A DNA stretch of 64,000 nt from Rhynchopus euleeides (lineage: Eukaryota > Euglenozoa > Diplonemea > Diplonemida > Diplonemidae). Where the stretch lies: positions 1,054,001 to 1,118,000 of the forward strand of contig OY723311.1 in NCBI GenBank assembly GCA_963210315.1, read 5' to 3'. Position numbers and translations under genes: made by a program. Of the stretch, positions 53,490 to 64,000 are shown piece by piece. The notes under the pieces were generated by a model, which saw nothing but the letters and a program-made list of their open reading frames with translations, did not search any database and had not been told where the DNA came from. The stretch's first letter is position 1. Every line of letters begins with the position of its first letter.

Positions 53490-54631
53490 GACATATTTAT
53501 GAATTGCAGAAGCGTAAAATCAGCCCAACACAGAAGAGGCAAAATCAGGCCGCGTGGATTCTTACCCCTCTCTTCCCTCAAAAGGAACTGAAAAATAAAA
53601 CAACGGCATTTCTTTGGTTCGGAATACCCGTATGATCCACCGTGTCCTTCCCACACCACCCAACTCCCCCACACCTCTCCCCCCTTGTGCGTCTGGAGCT
53701 TCAACCCTTCGACGCATGTCCTGATGATATAGGATAGTTTAGCTGAAAACAGGAGGACATGGCCTGGCGGGTGCAGCAAAAAAATCATTCTAAATGCGGC
53801 GTTGTTTTGCATCGCTGCACACAGACCCTGCGCCGCCCCTGGCGAGGCGGATAGACAACAAGAGGGTGTTGATCCCGTTGTGTGGTGCGGTGGTGCATTG
53901 CGGTGAGCCCCCCGCTCACATCTTTTGTCGCACCCGGCACAGGTTGGCACACAAGGCAGGAGGCATCCGCGTGTATTTTGTTGAAGAAATCCACCAAATG
54001 CCTCTGGGATCTTCTCCCTCTCCACAGGGGCCCAGCGTGATGTTCTCAAGTGTTCTCGAAAATCATGGGGTGGGGGGGGGGTGGGGTGATTTTTTTTGGA
54101 TGAACAATTGAAAAAGACTGCAATAGCGAAGCCTCTGGGCGAACAACAGAAAAATACGCCGGCATCTTGTTCCTCCCGGTGCGTGGCGTGTGGTGGGGCA
54201 GCGAGGTGGGTCGCCGAGTGTCTGCCAAGTGGCCCCCCCCCGAGTGATCCCTCATGTTGGGCCGTATTGCGACGCCACGGGAAAGCGCACGCCCCCACCC
54301 CCGCCCCCTCCCCCTCCCACCCCTGTCTGCCCCCAGCTCGATAGCAACTCATGCGGACCATGCAGACCACCTCCTCTTCAACTGCGTCACAGTTTGGCGT
54401 TGAGGCCTCGTTTGTTGTATTGCGATCGTGGCTCTTGGTACCCACGTGGCTCGTGATCGTGCCTGTCGAACAAATCGTCTATTGTTGCTCGTGTTGCAAT
54501 GAGTTGTAGAGTTGATGAATCATAGGCTGCCCATGTGGCGCTTTTGCGAGGGGTGCAAACCCTCTTTTCGTGCCTTATCGCAATCACGTCACTCGGCACA
54601 CACACCCACCCCTCATCATCACGGTCATCAC
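53490..54631. other. intergenic, no gene recognised
   Basis: A 474-codon minus-strand frame crosses this stretch but has Cys/Gly/Ser-rich composition, no domain and no support from neighbours. Pyrimidine-rich sequence rises towards the next gene. Confidence 0.5.
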
Positions 54632-54633
54632 AG
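54632..54633 (+). promoter_or_regulatory. candidate splice acceptor before the F-box gene
   Basis: CCCCTCATCATCACGGTCATCACAG ends 11 bases before the ATG at 54645. It decides for that ATG over the in-frame one at 54570, which would lie upstream of the acceptor. Confidence 0.4.
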
Positions 54634-54644
54634 AAGCCTGCGGT

Positions 54645-56084
54645 ATGTATGAGGGCCGCATGTGGGCTGCTGCTGACGATGTGGGGGGGAGCTCGTGGCG
54701 GGGGTCGTATCTCCACCACGACAACGCAGCGGCGAACACAGAGGACGAGCTGAAGCGTCTGCTGCACAACGAGTATGAGCAGCAGAAGGATGCGGTGCAG
54801 AGGCGCCGCCCCTCGTCGTCGCGCAGCGTGTATCAGCACGGCGTGGCTGCGCCGCGGAGGTTCTCGAGTGCGAAGGCATCCTACCTGCGCCACCCGTCCT
54901 ACGCAGCATCCCCTGCGGTTGAGGAGCGCTTCGCTGCGCGGGAGGGTGTCACAGACGGGCATGGCGGGCTGCCTCGGGAGCGTCTCGTCAAAACCCTGCG
55001 CCGCCCGGCAACCACGCTGGGCCCTGCAACCCGCACGCCGCAGCCCCCGCCCAGGCATGCGCCCGCTGCGCCAGCGGCTCCGTCGTGCGACAGCACTTTG
55101 GGTTACGCTGCTGCGGCGGCGGCGGCAGCTACACCAGCGCTGCGCCTGACCCCGCGGAAGCTGCCCTCCGACATGTTCATCCACGCCTTCCAGTTCCTCG
55201 ACTTCCGTGAGCTCTGCAGGGTGGCGTGCGTCTCCCGGGCGTGGGATCTCAACTCATCGGCGGACTGGCTGTGGCGCGGCGTGGCGAAGCACCACCGCAG
55301 CTCCCGCACCCCAGGGGAGGAGCAGTCGTGGAAGCAGGCGTTTTCGCTGCACATCTGCAGCGTCAGGTCGGAGCTGGACACAGAGATGGCGGAGCTGCTG
55401 GACATCGTGAAGCGTTCTGACAGGAAGCTGAAGGAATCCATCAGCCACCAGACTGACCCCGTGAAGGATATGGACCTCGAGGGGGTGAAGGCGAAGGCCA
55501 TCAAGCTGGAGGGCGAGGTGAAGCAGGTCAAGAAGCAGGTCGCTGCAGCGCAGGGCGTGCAGGACACGCTGCAGAATCTGCGTGATGACCAAGAGGCGTT
55601 GAGCGGAAAGCTCAGCTCTGAAGTATCGTCCCTCCGCCGTGAGGTGAACCTGCTGGCCACGGCGGAACGGCGGGCCCTCTTCCTGCGGCGCTTCCAGCGG
55701 CGAATCATCTCTTCCTGCTTCGAAGGCAGCAGCGAGGACGAGGTGCCTGTGGCGCTGCGGCGGGGCACCGACACCTTCTCGCAGATGTCCCTGCTGGCAA
55801 CCGCTGCAGGGGAGAAACCCCGTTGGGCGCAGACCTGGCATGCTTTCACAGCGTTCTTCCCTCTGCACGACACCTTCTGGGAGGTGCACGATTCGCTGAT
55901 GCAGCCCCCGACCTCGACTGACGCATCCGCGTCAGACGTCCCTGAGGTGGCGGAGCTGAACCTACCCTACCAGGCAGGCAGCAAGCATGACGACCTGCTG
56001 TCGCAGATGGTGAACCTGGCGTCTCTCAGCCCCGCCGAGGTGCATGTGTTGGTGGGGCCCTACCGCAACAAGACCTGCGCGTAG
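54645..56084 (+). CDS. F-box protein with coiled coil
   Basis: A 479-residue intronless protein. Residues about 171-213 form an F-box (LPSDMFIHAFQFLDFRELCR, then CVSRAWDLNSSADWLWRGV), which in characterised proteins binds Skp1 and links substrates to a cullin ubiquitin ligase. The N-terminal 170 residues are Pro/Ala-rich and probably disordered. A coiled coil covers about 255-335 (VKAKAIKLEGEVKQVKKQV, KLSSEVSSLRREVNLL). No LRR, WD40 or Kelch substrate domain follows, so substrate choice may lie in the C-terminal 120 residues. An in-frame ATG 25 codons upstream is less likely as start. Confidence 0.82.
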   Translation: MYEGRMWAAADDVGGSSWRGSYLHHDNAAANTEDELKRLLHNEYEQQKDAVQRRRPSSSRSVYQHGVAAPRRFSSAKASYLRHPSYAASPAVEERFAAREGVTDGHGGLPRERLVKTLRRPATTLGPATRTPQPPPRHAPAAPAAPSCDSTLGYAAAAAAAATPALRLTPRKLPSDMFIHAFQFLDFRELCRVACVSRAWDLNSSADWLWRGVAKHHRSSRTPGEEQSWKQAFSLHICSVRSELDTEMAELLDIVKRSDRKLKESISHQTDPVKDMDLEGVKAKAIKLEGEVKQVKKQVAAAQGVQDTLQNLRDDQEALSGKLSSEVSSLRREVNLLATAERRALFLRRFQRRIISSCFEGSSEDEVPVALRRGTDTFSQMSLLATAAGEKPRWAQTWHAFTAFFPLHDTFWEVHDSLMQPPTSTDASASDVPEVAELNLPYQAGSKHDDLLSQMVNLASLSPAEVHVLVGPYRNKTCA

Positions 56085-56535
56085 TGCTGTGGGGTGGAGG
56101 CACAGCCAGACGTGCTGTGTGGGGTGCCGTGCCCAACCCGTGTGTTGGGGCACAGCTGGGGTGGGGATGGAGAGGGTGACTTCTCCAGGCTTTTGGTGCT
56201 CTGCAGCCCAGAGTGTGGTGCGCCCGAGGTTTTGTGCGCGGTGTTTGCGCAATGAGTTTCTTGTCTTTGAGTCTGTAGTAACCCCAGTGTGTGTGTGTGT
56301 GTGTGCCTGACGCCTCTTCGTGTTTGAAAAAGTTTGCCCATAACCAATGCGTTGCGTCGCGCCCTCCTGCTTCCGCAGGGAGGGCCGAGCCGCAAGCAAT
56401 GCCCCGTAAAGATTCAGACGTCAATACCCCACACCCACACCCACACACCCCTTGCCTGCCCCAAGCCTCCCGCAGCTGCTGTACAGTGCACGCCTCCCCA
56501 ATATCCAACCCGCCTGGCATCATGCACCCACACAC

Positions 56536-56537
56536 AG
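56536..56537 (+). promoter_or_regulatory. candidate splice acceptor before the coiled-coil EF-hand gene
   Basis: CACCCACACACAG ends nine bases before the ATG at 56547 and supports that start over earlier in-frame ATGs. Confidence 0.4.
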
Positions 56538-56546
56538 GCAAAGGCA

Positions 56547-58514
56547 ATGGGGGACGTCACCGATGCCGGCGGGCACAGCGCCCGCCTGAGGCAGAATGCC
56601 ACAGCGCAGCAGGCAGGGCTTGTCGCCAGCATGGCACGGGCGCATGAGAAGATGCTCCGCGAAATCTACTACCAGAAGCTGCAGCGGGGGCAGGTGCGCA
56701 AGATGCAGGCAGAGAACCAGGACCTGAAGCGGCAGGTGGAGAACCTGAAGCAGACGCGCCGCCCCATCAGCCAGTCGCAGTCTGCGCAGCAGGCAGGGCT
56801 TGTCGCCAGCATGGCACGGTCCCATGAGAAGATGCTCCGCGACATATACTACCAGAAGCTGCAGCGGGGGCGCAACCAGCGCACTGAGCACCAGCTGGTG
56901 CAGCTGCGCGAGGAGGTGGCCTCCCTGCGGCAGGAGAACGAAAAGCTCCGCGCAGGGGGTGCTGGCGGGGGTGGTGGCCGCCGCAACGTGGCGTCGTCGA
57001 ACGCTGCGCAGCAGGCGGGCATCCTTGCAAGCATGGCGAAGGCGCATGAAAAGATGCTCCGCGAGATCTACTACCAGAAGCTGCAGCGGGGGCGCAACAA
57101 GAAGGCAGAGGGCGAGCTGGAGAAGCTCCGCGCAGAGGTGCAGAGCGCCCGCCTTGCCCTGGGTGCGGGTGCCGGCCCGGAGAAGACGGAGCTGGAGCAG
57201 CAGCTGCGCCGCATGCGCGACGAGAACGACACCCTGCAGCATCTGTATGAGCAGTCGAAGAAGCTTGCGGAGGCAGGGCTGGATCACCGTGGTGTGACGG
57301 AGGAGGTGATCGAGGAGAACCGCCGCCTGCAGCTGCACGTGCAGGAGCTGGAGAGGCGCATGGAGGGGCAGGGGGGTGCGGAGGGGGCGTCGCCCCCAGC
57401 GGAGGATATCGGCGAGATGCAGCTGCTGCGGTCCAGAACCAAGCGGCTGGAGATTGAGAACATGAAGCTGGAGCGGCGTGTGCACGAGCTTGCCGGGGGT
57501 GGCCCGTCGTCGCCGCCAGTGCCGCTGCTCCCGCTGCCGCCGGGGCCCGATGCCGGCCCCGTGGTGGGGGGGCGGTCGTCGCCGGTGGAGGGGCGTGTGG
57601 TGGAGTTGGAGCAGCGCGTGCGGGAGCTGGAGGTGCTCTCGTCCCCCCGTGCGCGTGAGGGGATGACGCCCGACCAGGCCAACCCCAGGACACGCCTTGC
57701 AAGCACATCGCCTCATGGGCGTACCGCTGCTGCAGGGTTCACGGTGCGTGTGGCGTGTGATGTGCACGGTGTCAAGCACAACGTGCGCCTGTCTTTCTAC
57801 CAGCAGCCGACGATGGCTGCGTTGGTCAACGCTGTGGACACATGCTACGATGTGGCTGCGCGCTCGTCGCACCCCCCCGGCTGCCCGGATGTGCCCTTCA
57901 CCCTTGCGGCGCTGCAGGTGTTCGACTCGGCACAGCAGCGCTGGGTGGACCTCACGGAGGGGCTGCTGGCCAACACTGTCGACCCCCAGCTGTTCTGCTT
58001 CCAGCATGCGTCGGTGTGGCACCCCGACAGGCCGGGCACCATCCCTGTGGCGGAGACGGTCGACACCTGGCTGACGCTCCCAAGCGGGCCGAAGCGCAGC
58101 GTCGCTGTGACAGCACCGCCACCCCGCTCTGTCATGGTTGTGACTGTCTTCAAGGAGGTTCTGGGGGCGAGCGATCAGTACTTCCAATACGCCGACTTCA
58201 GGAATTCTCTGCTGCGGTTCGGGCTGGAGCTGACCGGGATGACGGTTGGCGAGCTGTTCGCCCAGGTCGACAAGAGGCGCGACGGCGTCGTCACGCGTGA
58301 CGAGTGGGTTGACCACTGCAAAGAGAACCCGCACTTCATCGAGACGCTGTACTTCAAGGCGGCGGATGCAAAGAACGAGCAGCCCCACGTCCCGTCGCAG
58401 TTTGCCCAAAGCCCCGCCGCGTCGCACCACTTCAGGTCTCCGTCACACCGCGAGCGCATGGCCTCCCGGATGGAAGCCGAGTCAGACACACGCCATGGCT
58501 TCAGCCACTACTGA
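56547..58514 (+). CDS. coiled-coil protein with triplicated N-terminal motif and EF-hand
   Basis: A 655-residue intronless protein. A 29-residue motif (AQQAGLVASMARAHEKMLRE then IYYQKLQRG) occurs three times at about 20-48, 80-108 and 154-182, each followed by a charged coiled-coil stretch. Further coiled coil runs to about 330 and again around 345-380. A Pro/Gly linker leads to a globular C-terminal part (about 395-600) containing one EF-hand loop at 575-586 (DKRRDGVVTRDE), with Asp, Asp-Gly and Glu at positions 1, 5-6 and 12 but Arg at 3, so calcium binding is possible but weakened. The layout suggests a cytoskeletal or flagellar structural protein; that is inference. No known family matched. 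Confidence 0.8.
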   Translation: MGDVTDAGGHSARLRQNATAQQAGLVASMARAHEKMLREIYYQKLQRGQVRKMQAENQDLKRQVENLKQTRRPISQSQSAQQAGLVASMARSHEKMLRDIYYQKLQRGRNQRTEHQLVQLREEVASLRQENEKLRAGGAGGGGGRRNVASSNAAQQAGILASMAKAHEKMLREIYYQKLQRGRNKKAEGELEKLRAEVQSARLALGAGAGPEKTELEQQLRRMRDENDTLQHLYEQSKKLAEAGLDHRGVTEEVIEENRRLQLHVQELERRMEGQGGAEGASPPAEDIGEMQLLRSRTKRLEIENMKLERRVHELAGGGPSSPPVPLLPLPPGPDAGPVVGGRSSPVEGRVVELEQRVRELEVLSSPRAREGMTPDQANPRTRLASTSPHGRTAAAGFTVRVACDVHGVKHNVRLSFYQQPTMAALVNAVDTCYDVAARSSHPPGCPDVPFTLAALQVFDSAQQRWVDLTEGLLANTVDPQLFCFQHASVWHPDRPGTIPVAETVDTWLTLPSGPKRSVAVTAPPPRSVMVVTVFKEVLGASDQYFQYADFRNSLLRFGLELTGMTVGELFAQVDKRRDGVVTRDEWVDHCKENPHFIETLYFKAADAKNEQPHVPSQFAQSPAASHHFRSPSHRERMASRMEAESDTRHGFSHY

Positions 58515-60652
58515 AGGCCGATGCCGTTCTCACAGCAGGGGAGCAGTTGCACACGGATCCTTAGCCGGGTCACTGTGCAACGGAGGGTGAGAGACGTGGG
58601 ATCCGGCCACACGGAAGTCAATGCAACTCGTGTGATACCCTTTTTGCAGACGACCCGGCGCCCCGCTCGATGTATTGTGGTGTGTGTACTTCCAGAAACC
58701 CCCCCTCCCCCCCCATCTTTTGTATGAGAACCATTTTTGTCTGTTTCTTCCCCCTGTGTGTATGTGTGATGTGATGTTCGGATGCTGTGTTGATGCAGCC
58801 CCCGGGTTCAAAACCAAGCAGCCAAACCCAATCCCGCCCTTCCCCCCACACCCCTCCAATGCAATGGGTCGGCAGGGCACACGTGCCACATCCGAGGCCC
58901 ACCCAGCAGCTGCCGCTTCAGCCGCTCAAAAGATGAACCCGTGTGTGATTGGTATCTTCTCTGCGAATGAAGCATACCCACGAGTGTGCGTTGTCCAGAT
59001 TTCTTTAGAGCAGGAGGAAATTCTACGAGATAATCTTGTCCTGGACTGAGGGAAATGCATTAGACGCCCCCACACTGTCAACTGCATTTCGTCAGTGGTT
59101 GGTTGCATCAAGTGCCGTGTGCTTAGTTGGCACACAGAATGCGCTAACAAATATCGTGTGCATTGTTGTACGCACTTTGGCTAAAGGACTGCGTCGGCAG
59201 AACCTACGCCAAAAAAAAACATTGCGCTGTATCTCTTGAGAAATAGCTGGTACTTTCCAAACAAAAAAACCTACCTCCGGCCTGAAGACACTTGCACGCC
59301 CTGTTCCTGTGCCAGCGCATTCAGCCTTCTTAGAGCCCCACCACCACCCCAGCTCCCGCGAGAGAACCAACGCAACACAAATTCGCGAAGGAGCTGGCCC
59401 CCCCCCCCCTCTCTCTCTCTCTCTTCTCCTGTTTCCTCCTGTCCCACCTCCTGTCGCTGTGTTTGTGCAACGCAGTCCTGTACATCCTCCCCTTTCGCTG
59501 GTCGCTCTCTCCTGAAACCGCTGACCCCCCCCCCCTCCTTTGCACCTGGTGTGTGTGTCAAAGCTGCGCCGCTTTATTTGCACCTGGTTCATGTGTGGCA
59601 GAGGGAGAGAAAACCAAAACAGTACCCCTGGTCTTCCTGTGCGCCAGGAGCATCGCATTGCCGTTACGTCTTACACGGTGCGGTCATCCGGGACTATGTC
59701 TAGACTGCCTGCGCCGTGTTGCACTCTTACGGCTCGCTACCCCGCCTCTCTCCCGCAACACACACTGCAAGCCTCGCCCTCTTCTGTCTTGGGAAGACGG
59801 CTGTTGGTTGGTGCCTTGGGTGGACAGGCGGCTCCCCAAAGAACGGTGTCACCGGGCCTGCTGCGGAATGAAGCGCGACCCGCACAGACACACCCGTGAC
59901 TCATTTTTTTTTGAATCGGTGTAGAAAATGAAACCGAGAGGACAGCCTGCTCTCGATGCGATTTCCACTCAACATTCACACCCTTGGTGTGGTGTGGTGT
60001 GGCATCGGGCGTGGCAGCCCTGTTTCTTGTATGACCACAGTATTTCCAGGTGAGCTGACCCGTCATGTTGAGCGCCTGCTCCATCTGACAAAGGCCAACC
60101 CTGTCCAACGGTATTGCTGAGGAAAGGGAGAAAGGGGGTTGGCCGGTGTGTGTGTGGGGGGGTGTGTGGGGGTGGGGGGGTGGGGAACGCTGGTTTGCTG
60201 CTCTAGCGTCGCTCTGTGTCAGGTGTACATGGCAGAAAAAGGAGTACCACATGCCACAGCTCGCGCTCACCCCGCCCCCGCCCCCTCCGCTTCTGGAATC
60301 CAGCCGTGCTGTGCTGTGTAACAGGAGGTCCTTCTGGGGCCCTTCGTCCTTCACTCTGTGCCAAAGTGTGTCAGGCGACAACCCCTATTGTTCGGCGGCT
60401 CAGTTTTCTCTACTTTAGAGCGAATGCCCCCCAGTGGCTATTCTTTGACCCACGCCCTGTGGGAGCCTGCCCTCGCTGTGCCACACCACCACCCCTCACG
60501 GGCACAGTACACTATTGCCTCTGCAGCGAGCCTGAGAGGGGACGGGTGCGCAAGAGGTTGGTGTGGCTGGTCGGCGGGGCGGGGGGGCGGGGGCGGGGGT
60601 GGGGAAGTGTGTAGGGAGCTGCCGTCGGGGAGCGGTGCGTGTCCCGCCCGCA
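58515..60652. other. intergenic, no gene recognised
   Basis: About 2.1 kb with short frames, the best being a 62-codon tail at 58864-59049 that I do not support as a gene. CT tracts (59415) and a GT/G-run tract (60145-60185) are present. Confidence 0.5.
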
Positions 60653-60653
60653 G
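60652..60653 (+). promoter_or_regulatory. candidate splice acceptor before the U-box gene
   Basis: GTGTCCCGCCCGCAG ends three bases before the ATG at 60657, leaving a 5' UTR of only three bases downstream of the acceptor. Such short leaders are common with spliced-leader addition. Confidence 0.4.
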
Positions 60654-60656
60654 ACA

Positions 60657-63238
60657 ATGGCGCTGTGTGAGGTCGAAGAGAGGTTGGGGAAGCTGGCGGC
60701 CAACGGGGGTGTCCTTGCAGATTCCGATGTATGTAGTACGGAGAGAAAGCTCCCGTTGCGTTGGTTGGTGGACGGGGAAGGTGGATGGGGTGTTCAGGCG
60801 GGTTTGCACCAATTGAAATCATCTGGAATTTCCCAAAATCTTGATTTACCCCCCACCCATCACCTCAGGTCCGGAAGCTAGTCGACGAGACTGAGGACGC
60901 ACAGGCGTTCCTCAATCACGGAAAGTACGACGCCGAAGTTTTCCGCAGCTTTCTCAAGGTCGTGGTGGATCAGCTGAACCACAAGGATGTGCACGAGCAT
61001 ACCAAGACACGGCTCCTGCTGGTCCTGAACAGCTGTGCGATGTTCCGCCAGGCGCGTGATGATATCTTTTCAGCAAGTATGCCGCCAGTGAGTGTTGCAC
61101 CTGTTCCATTCGGTCTTTATGATGCTCGTGCTGTGGCCACGCCACACGTCTCGCAGTTAAGTACATCGATGTGAATATGGAGACCTCCATGAAGGTCGAG
61201 GGCTGCATGCCCTTCGACTCCGAATTAGGGCGGATGAGCGAGCACATGCTGGTGCTGCTCTGCAGGGTTCAAAATTTCAAGGTGCGTGCACCGGATGTCC
61301 TCGAGTTTGCGGAGGGGAACGTCCAGTTTGCTGTGCAGCTGCTGCTCGCCATCCTGTTGAAGGAGCCGCCATACGAGTTTGAATTAAGGTATGTACACCC
61401 CAGAGTTTTTCTGTTCGCAACACAATGTATTCCCTGCCCCTTGCAAATCACCCCTGCCACCTGATCTGTTTTTCAGAGTCAACTGCATGACGGCGATGCT
61501 CGGATTCAGCCACCCCGCGACGTTCTTCTCTGCCAACCCTTCCGAAGAAGTCCAGGAGCGAGCCCTGACGGTATGTCTACTGCCCTGCGTGGTGCCTCTG
61601 CAACCATCTGGATATTGTGAGCCGGCTTCTGCAATCTCACAGCCTTCGCAGATGCAGCGGCATGCATGCTCTCCTCGGTTCTGCATCCCTGCTTTGACAT
61701 CCATCCACCACCACCACCGCCCACAGGACTTTGAGGACAAGGTCAACCACATCTGCAAGCTGACAAAACGTCTCCTGGTTGTGCGTGTGGTGGCTACCGC
61801 CGTGGCGCCCTACCTTCTGCAGGTATGCAGTGCAACCCATTGGTGCTGGATCCTGTTGATTTCTGCTACACGATTTTCTGCCACAGGATGGCCCGGTTCT
61901 GCCCGTGGTGCACGTCGCCTGCATGTCAATCATGAAGTTTGTGACAAACATCTACAACTACTCGACACAACAAGCGACGTCGTTCCGGCAGCACGTCATC
62001 ACATCGACAAGCTGGGTGGACCAAGTGGTGCTGCCGTACGTGTGCAAGCTGATCCAGCAGATCGCCCAGAGCTTCTCTCTGCACGAAGAGAAGATGAAGG
62101 TCTCCGACAGCTTCAACCCACTGCAGCCGCCGCCACGCCCCTGCGCCGACCTCCCGAAGGAGGTGGTCCAGGGACTCCTCGTCTCGCTGCGTTTCCTCGC
62201 CCTCGTCACGTTCCACATGGGTTCGTACGGTCGCAACATCCGCTTTATCAACGCCTTCACCTACGACCTGCTGAAGCTTCCGGTATGTTGGCCGTCAGTG
62301 GATGGGAGTGTGGGCTGTGTGTGGGTTCAGTGCCCTCGCGCCATATTGCCTCCCGTGCAACACAACAGGTGGAGTTTGTGCGGCCCAACATCAAGCTGTA
62401 TGCCGCGCTGCTGCAGTTCAACGTCAACATCGACAGCCTATCCGGGGAGGAAAATCTGAAGCAAGGTGTGCTATCAACCGTGCCGCCTCACCCCTCTTTT
62501 TGTGATGATTTGCCATCACAGCCAACAGCAGGCTGTGTTTAGTGCATAATCTGCCTCAACCCCCACGTTTTGCACACCACAGCGCAACACCTCCCGAGTG
62601 AGTGCTCGACGGATGCCATCAAGTCGAGCCTGAGCGGGATGTTCACCGCGCTGTCGGAGCAATCCCTCGTCCTGCTGCAGCAGAACTTCCACAAGACGAC
62701 AGGCACACTGCTGGCGCGGGACGTCAGCAGCTACAACGTCCTGAGCGATCTCCTGCAGGAGGCCATCGACAACCAGGGGCGGGCCCCCCAGGTGCCTGTG
62801 GTTGGGGGCGACGACTACAGGCTCCTCGGCGACCTCCCTGACCCGTCCCGCATGTCCAACGCGCAAGATGGCGGGGAGAAGGCAGCTGACGACCTGTCTC
62901 CTGTGATGATGGACGACGTGTTGGTCCGCCCCAAAGTGGAATCCGAGGCGCACGCCTATGTCCAGGCAGAGGGCGATGCCCCTGCGCGGTTCCGCTGCGC
63001 TCTGAACGGGCACCTGATGAAGGAGCCTGTGCGGTCCCCACACGGGCATGTGTTTGAAAAGGAGAACATCCACAAGTGGATCGAGCAGGCGGGGCAGACA
63101 TGCCCCTTCACAGGGAAGCCCCTCCTTTTGTCGGATCTGGCTGCAGACACGGGTCTGGCGCTCGAGATCACCTCGTGGCACATCAAGGTGCAGGCGCAGG
63201 AGAACGAGGAGGATGAGCTGGCTGTCTACGACTTCTGA
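60657..63238 (+). CDS. U-box domain protein, predicted E3 ubiquitin ligase, 8 exons
   Basis: Exons 60657-60728, 60869-61076, 61157-61388, 61477-61570, 61727-61822, 61887-62282, 62369-62465 and 62583-63238 join in frame to 616 residues. Residues about 25-500 are predicted all-helical and may be an armadillo/HEAT-like solenoid (VQFAVQLLLAILLKEPPY, HVACMSIMKFVTNIYNY, EVVQGLLVSLRFLALVTF). Residues about 536-580 are a U-box: CALNGHLMKEPVRSPHGHVF, then IHKWIEQAGQTCPFTGKPL, retaining Cys residues most U-boxes lack. U-boxes recruit E2 enzymes. The whole is reminiscent of UFD2/UBE4 in layout, but the U-box sequence is not close to UFD2, so I do not assign that name. Donors are GTATG except the last (GTGTG); introns are 64-156 bases. 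Confidence 0.85.
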
Positions 63239-64000
63239 GGTGGGGGCGGGGGGTGAGTTTTCAATACTTCAGAAGACATGCAAAGTGTGCCACATACACA
63301 CACACCGCCTCTCCTTCGCTCCTTGTACCTTGTCTCTTTATTGTACGTGCTTGTTCTGCTGGCTCCCACCGGTAGCGAACGTACCACTCTTCTCGGTTCC
63401 CATTCGCTTGCTCAAAAAATACAATGATCAGGAGCCCTGTTCCTTCCCGCCCCCCTGCGCCTTGCTTGGTGTGCGATTGGCCCCCTTCCCACCGACTCTG
63501 CCTTGTCTGCTCTGCGGCGCAAGGCTGCAACACCGCAGCGCTGTGCCTCAGCTCTGAGAGGCTGTGAGGTGCAGGCGGTTGGGTTGGAAGAGGGGGTGCG
63601 GGGGTGGTGATCTGATCTAGATAATTCTAACATGACACGCAATGACACGTTGGCATGGTGGTGCTCTCTTCAAAGTGTAATGGATCTTTTGGGATGGCAG
63701 GTTCATTCCCACACGACGACAAAACATGGACATCGTGCCCACCGCGAATCCACACACATTCCTGAACACAGGGACAGATTGGCGTGTGGGCACAATCAAC
63801 ATCCATGTCTTCTTACTCGTGGTGCACTTTTCCTGCTTTCTCCATGAAGTGATCCTGCACGACCACACCCCCTTGTTTGCCCTTTACACTCTCTGAAATA
63901 TCTCACGTTCGGCGATGCCCGCACACACACACCACCAGTCCCTTGGGACATATACACTACTAAGTCAGCCTTTCCCCCTCCCCTACCCTCCCCTGTCCAC
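63239..64000. other. 3' flank, no gene recognised
   Basis: The last 760 bases contain short frames only. Long C/T-rich stretches around 63560 and 63910 and the final CCCCTCCCCTACCCTCCCC run could precede another acceptor outside the window. Confidence 0.5.

Noticed and set aside
53021-54445. 474-codon minus-strand frame
   Set aside because: Runs from a transposon into spacer, has no domain, and is explained by high GC content.
56520-58430. 636-codon minus-strand frame
   Set aside because: Antisense of the coiled-coil EF-hand gene; Leu/His/Gln-rich mirror of its codon bias.
58864-59049. Small protein starting MGRQGTRAT
   Set aside because: No domain, no acceptor close upstream and only 62 codons; indistinguishable from chance in this GC-rich spacer.

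Overview
This is a eukaryotic nuclear window (bases 1-26 are an assembly gap) from a GC-rich protist with conventional spliceosomal introns and many transposons. All nine confidently called host genes read on the + strand: phosphofructokinase, two peptide transporters, a GDS esterase, an adenylate cyclase, an ankyrin/TPR protein, a purple acid phosphatase, an F-box protein, a coiled-coil EF-hand protein and a U-box protein (ten counting both transporters). Several start a few bases after a pyrimidine-rich AG acceptor, and the phosphofructokinase ends in the peroxisome/glycosome-type tripeptide AKL. Together these suggest a euglenozoan, most likely a diplonemid (directional gene arrays, spliced-leader trans-splicing, glycosomes, ordinary GT-AG introns). 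This is inference: no spliced-leader gene or rRNA is in the window.

Layout: 0.3-7.8 kb is repeat DNA holding an apparently intact pogo-type transposon (790-5182) nested in a palindromic element, plus a hAT transposase fragment. The host array follows: phosphofructokinase (8.0-9.9 kb); a gene-free stretch with two foldback elements (13.2-14.3 and 14.9-16.3 kb); two tandem POT transporters (16.7-18.4 and 22.0-23.9 kb); an NXPE/PC-esterase-like membrane protein (26.0-27.8 kb); an adenylate cyclase (28.4-30.5 kb); an ankyrin/TPR/zinc protein (31.4-33.2 kb) and a purple acid phosphatase (33.5-35.0 kb). Between 35.2 and 53.5 kb lies an archaeological stack of nested transposons in at least three layers, whose boundaries can be read from target-site duplications and from uninterrupted homologous copies in the same window. 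The array resumes with an F-box protein (54.6-56.1 kb), a coiled-coil/EF-hand protein (56.5-58.5 kb) and an eight-exon U-box protein (60.7-63.2 kb).

The host genes are not one pathway: glycolysis, peptide uptake, cAMP signalling, phosphate scavenging and ubiquitin ligation are mixed, as expected of a non-operonic directional array. Exon joins were solved by reading frame, splice sites and family similarity; 13 of 16 introns start GTATG.

The most interesting items are a pogo transposase fused to a Ulp1-type cysteine protease and a CCHC zinc knuckle; a 4.2-kb element with 4-bp GTAC target duplications carrying a histone-H2B-like reading frame; an eight-copy GC-hairpin module spread through several element families; and the predicted organelle-targeted ATP-dependent phosphofructokinase.
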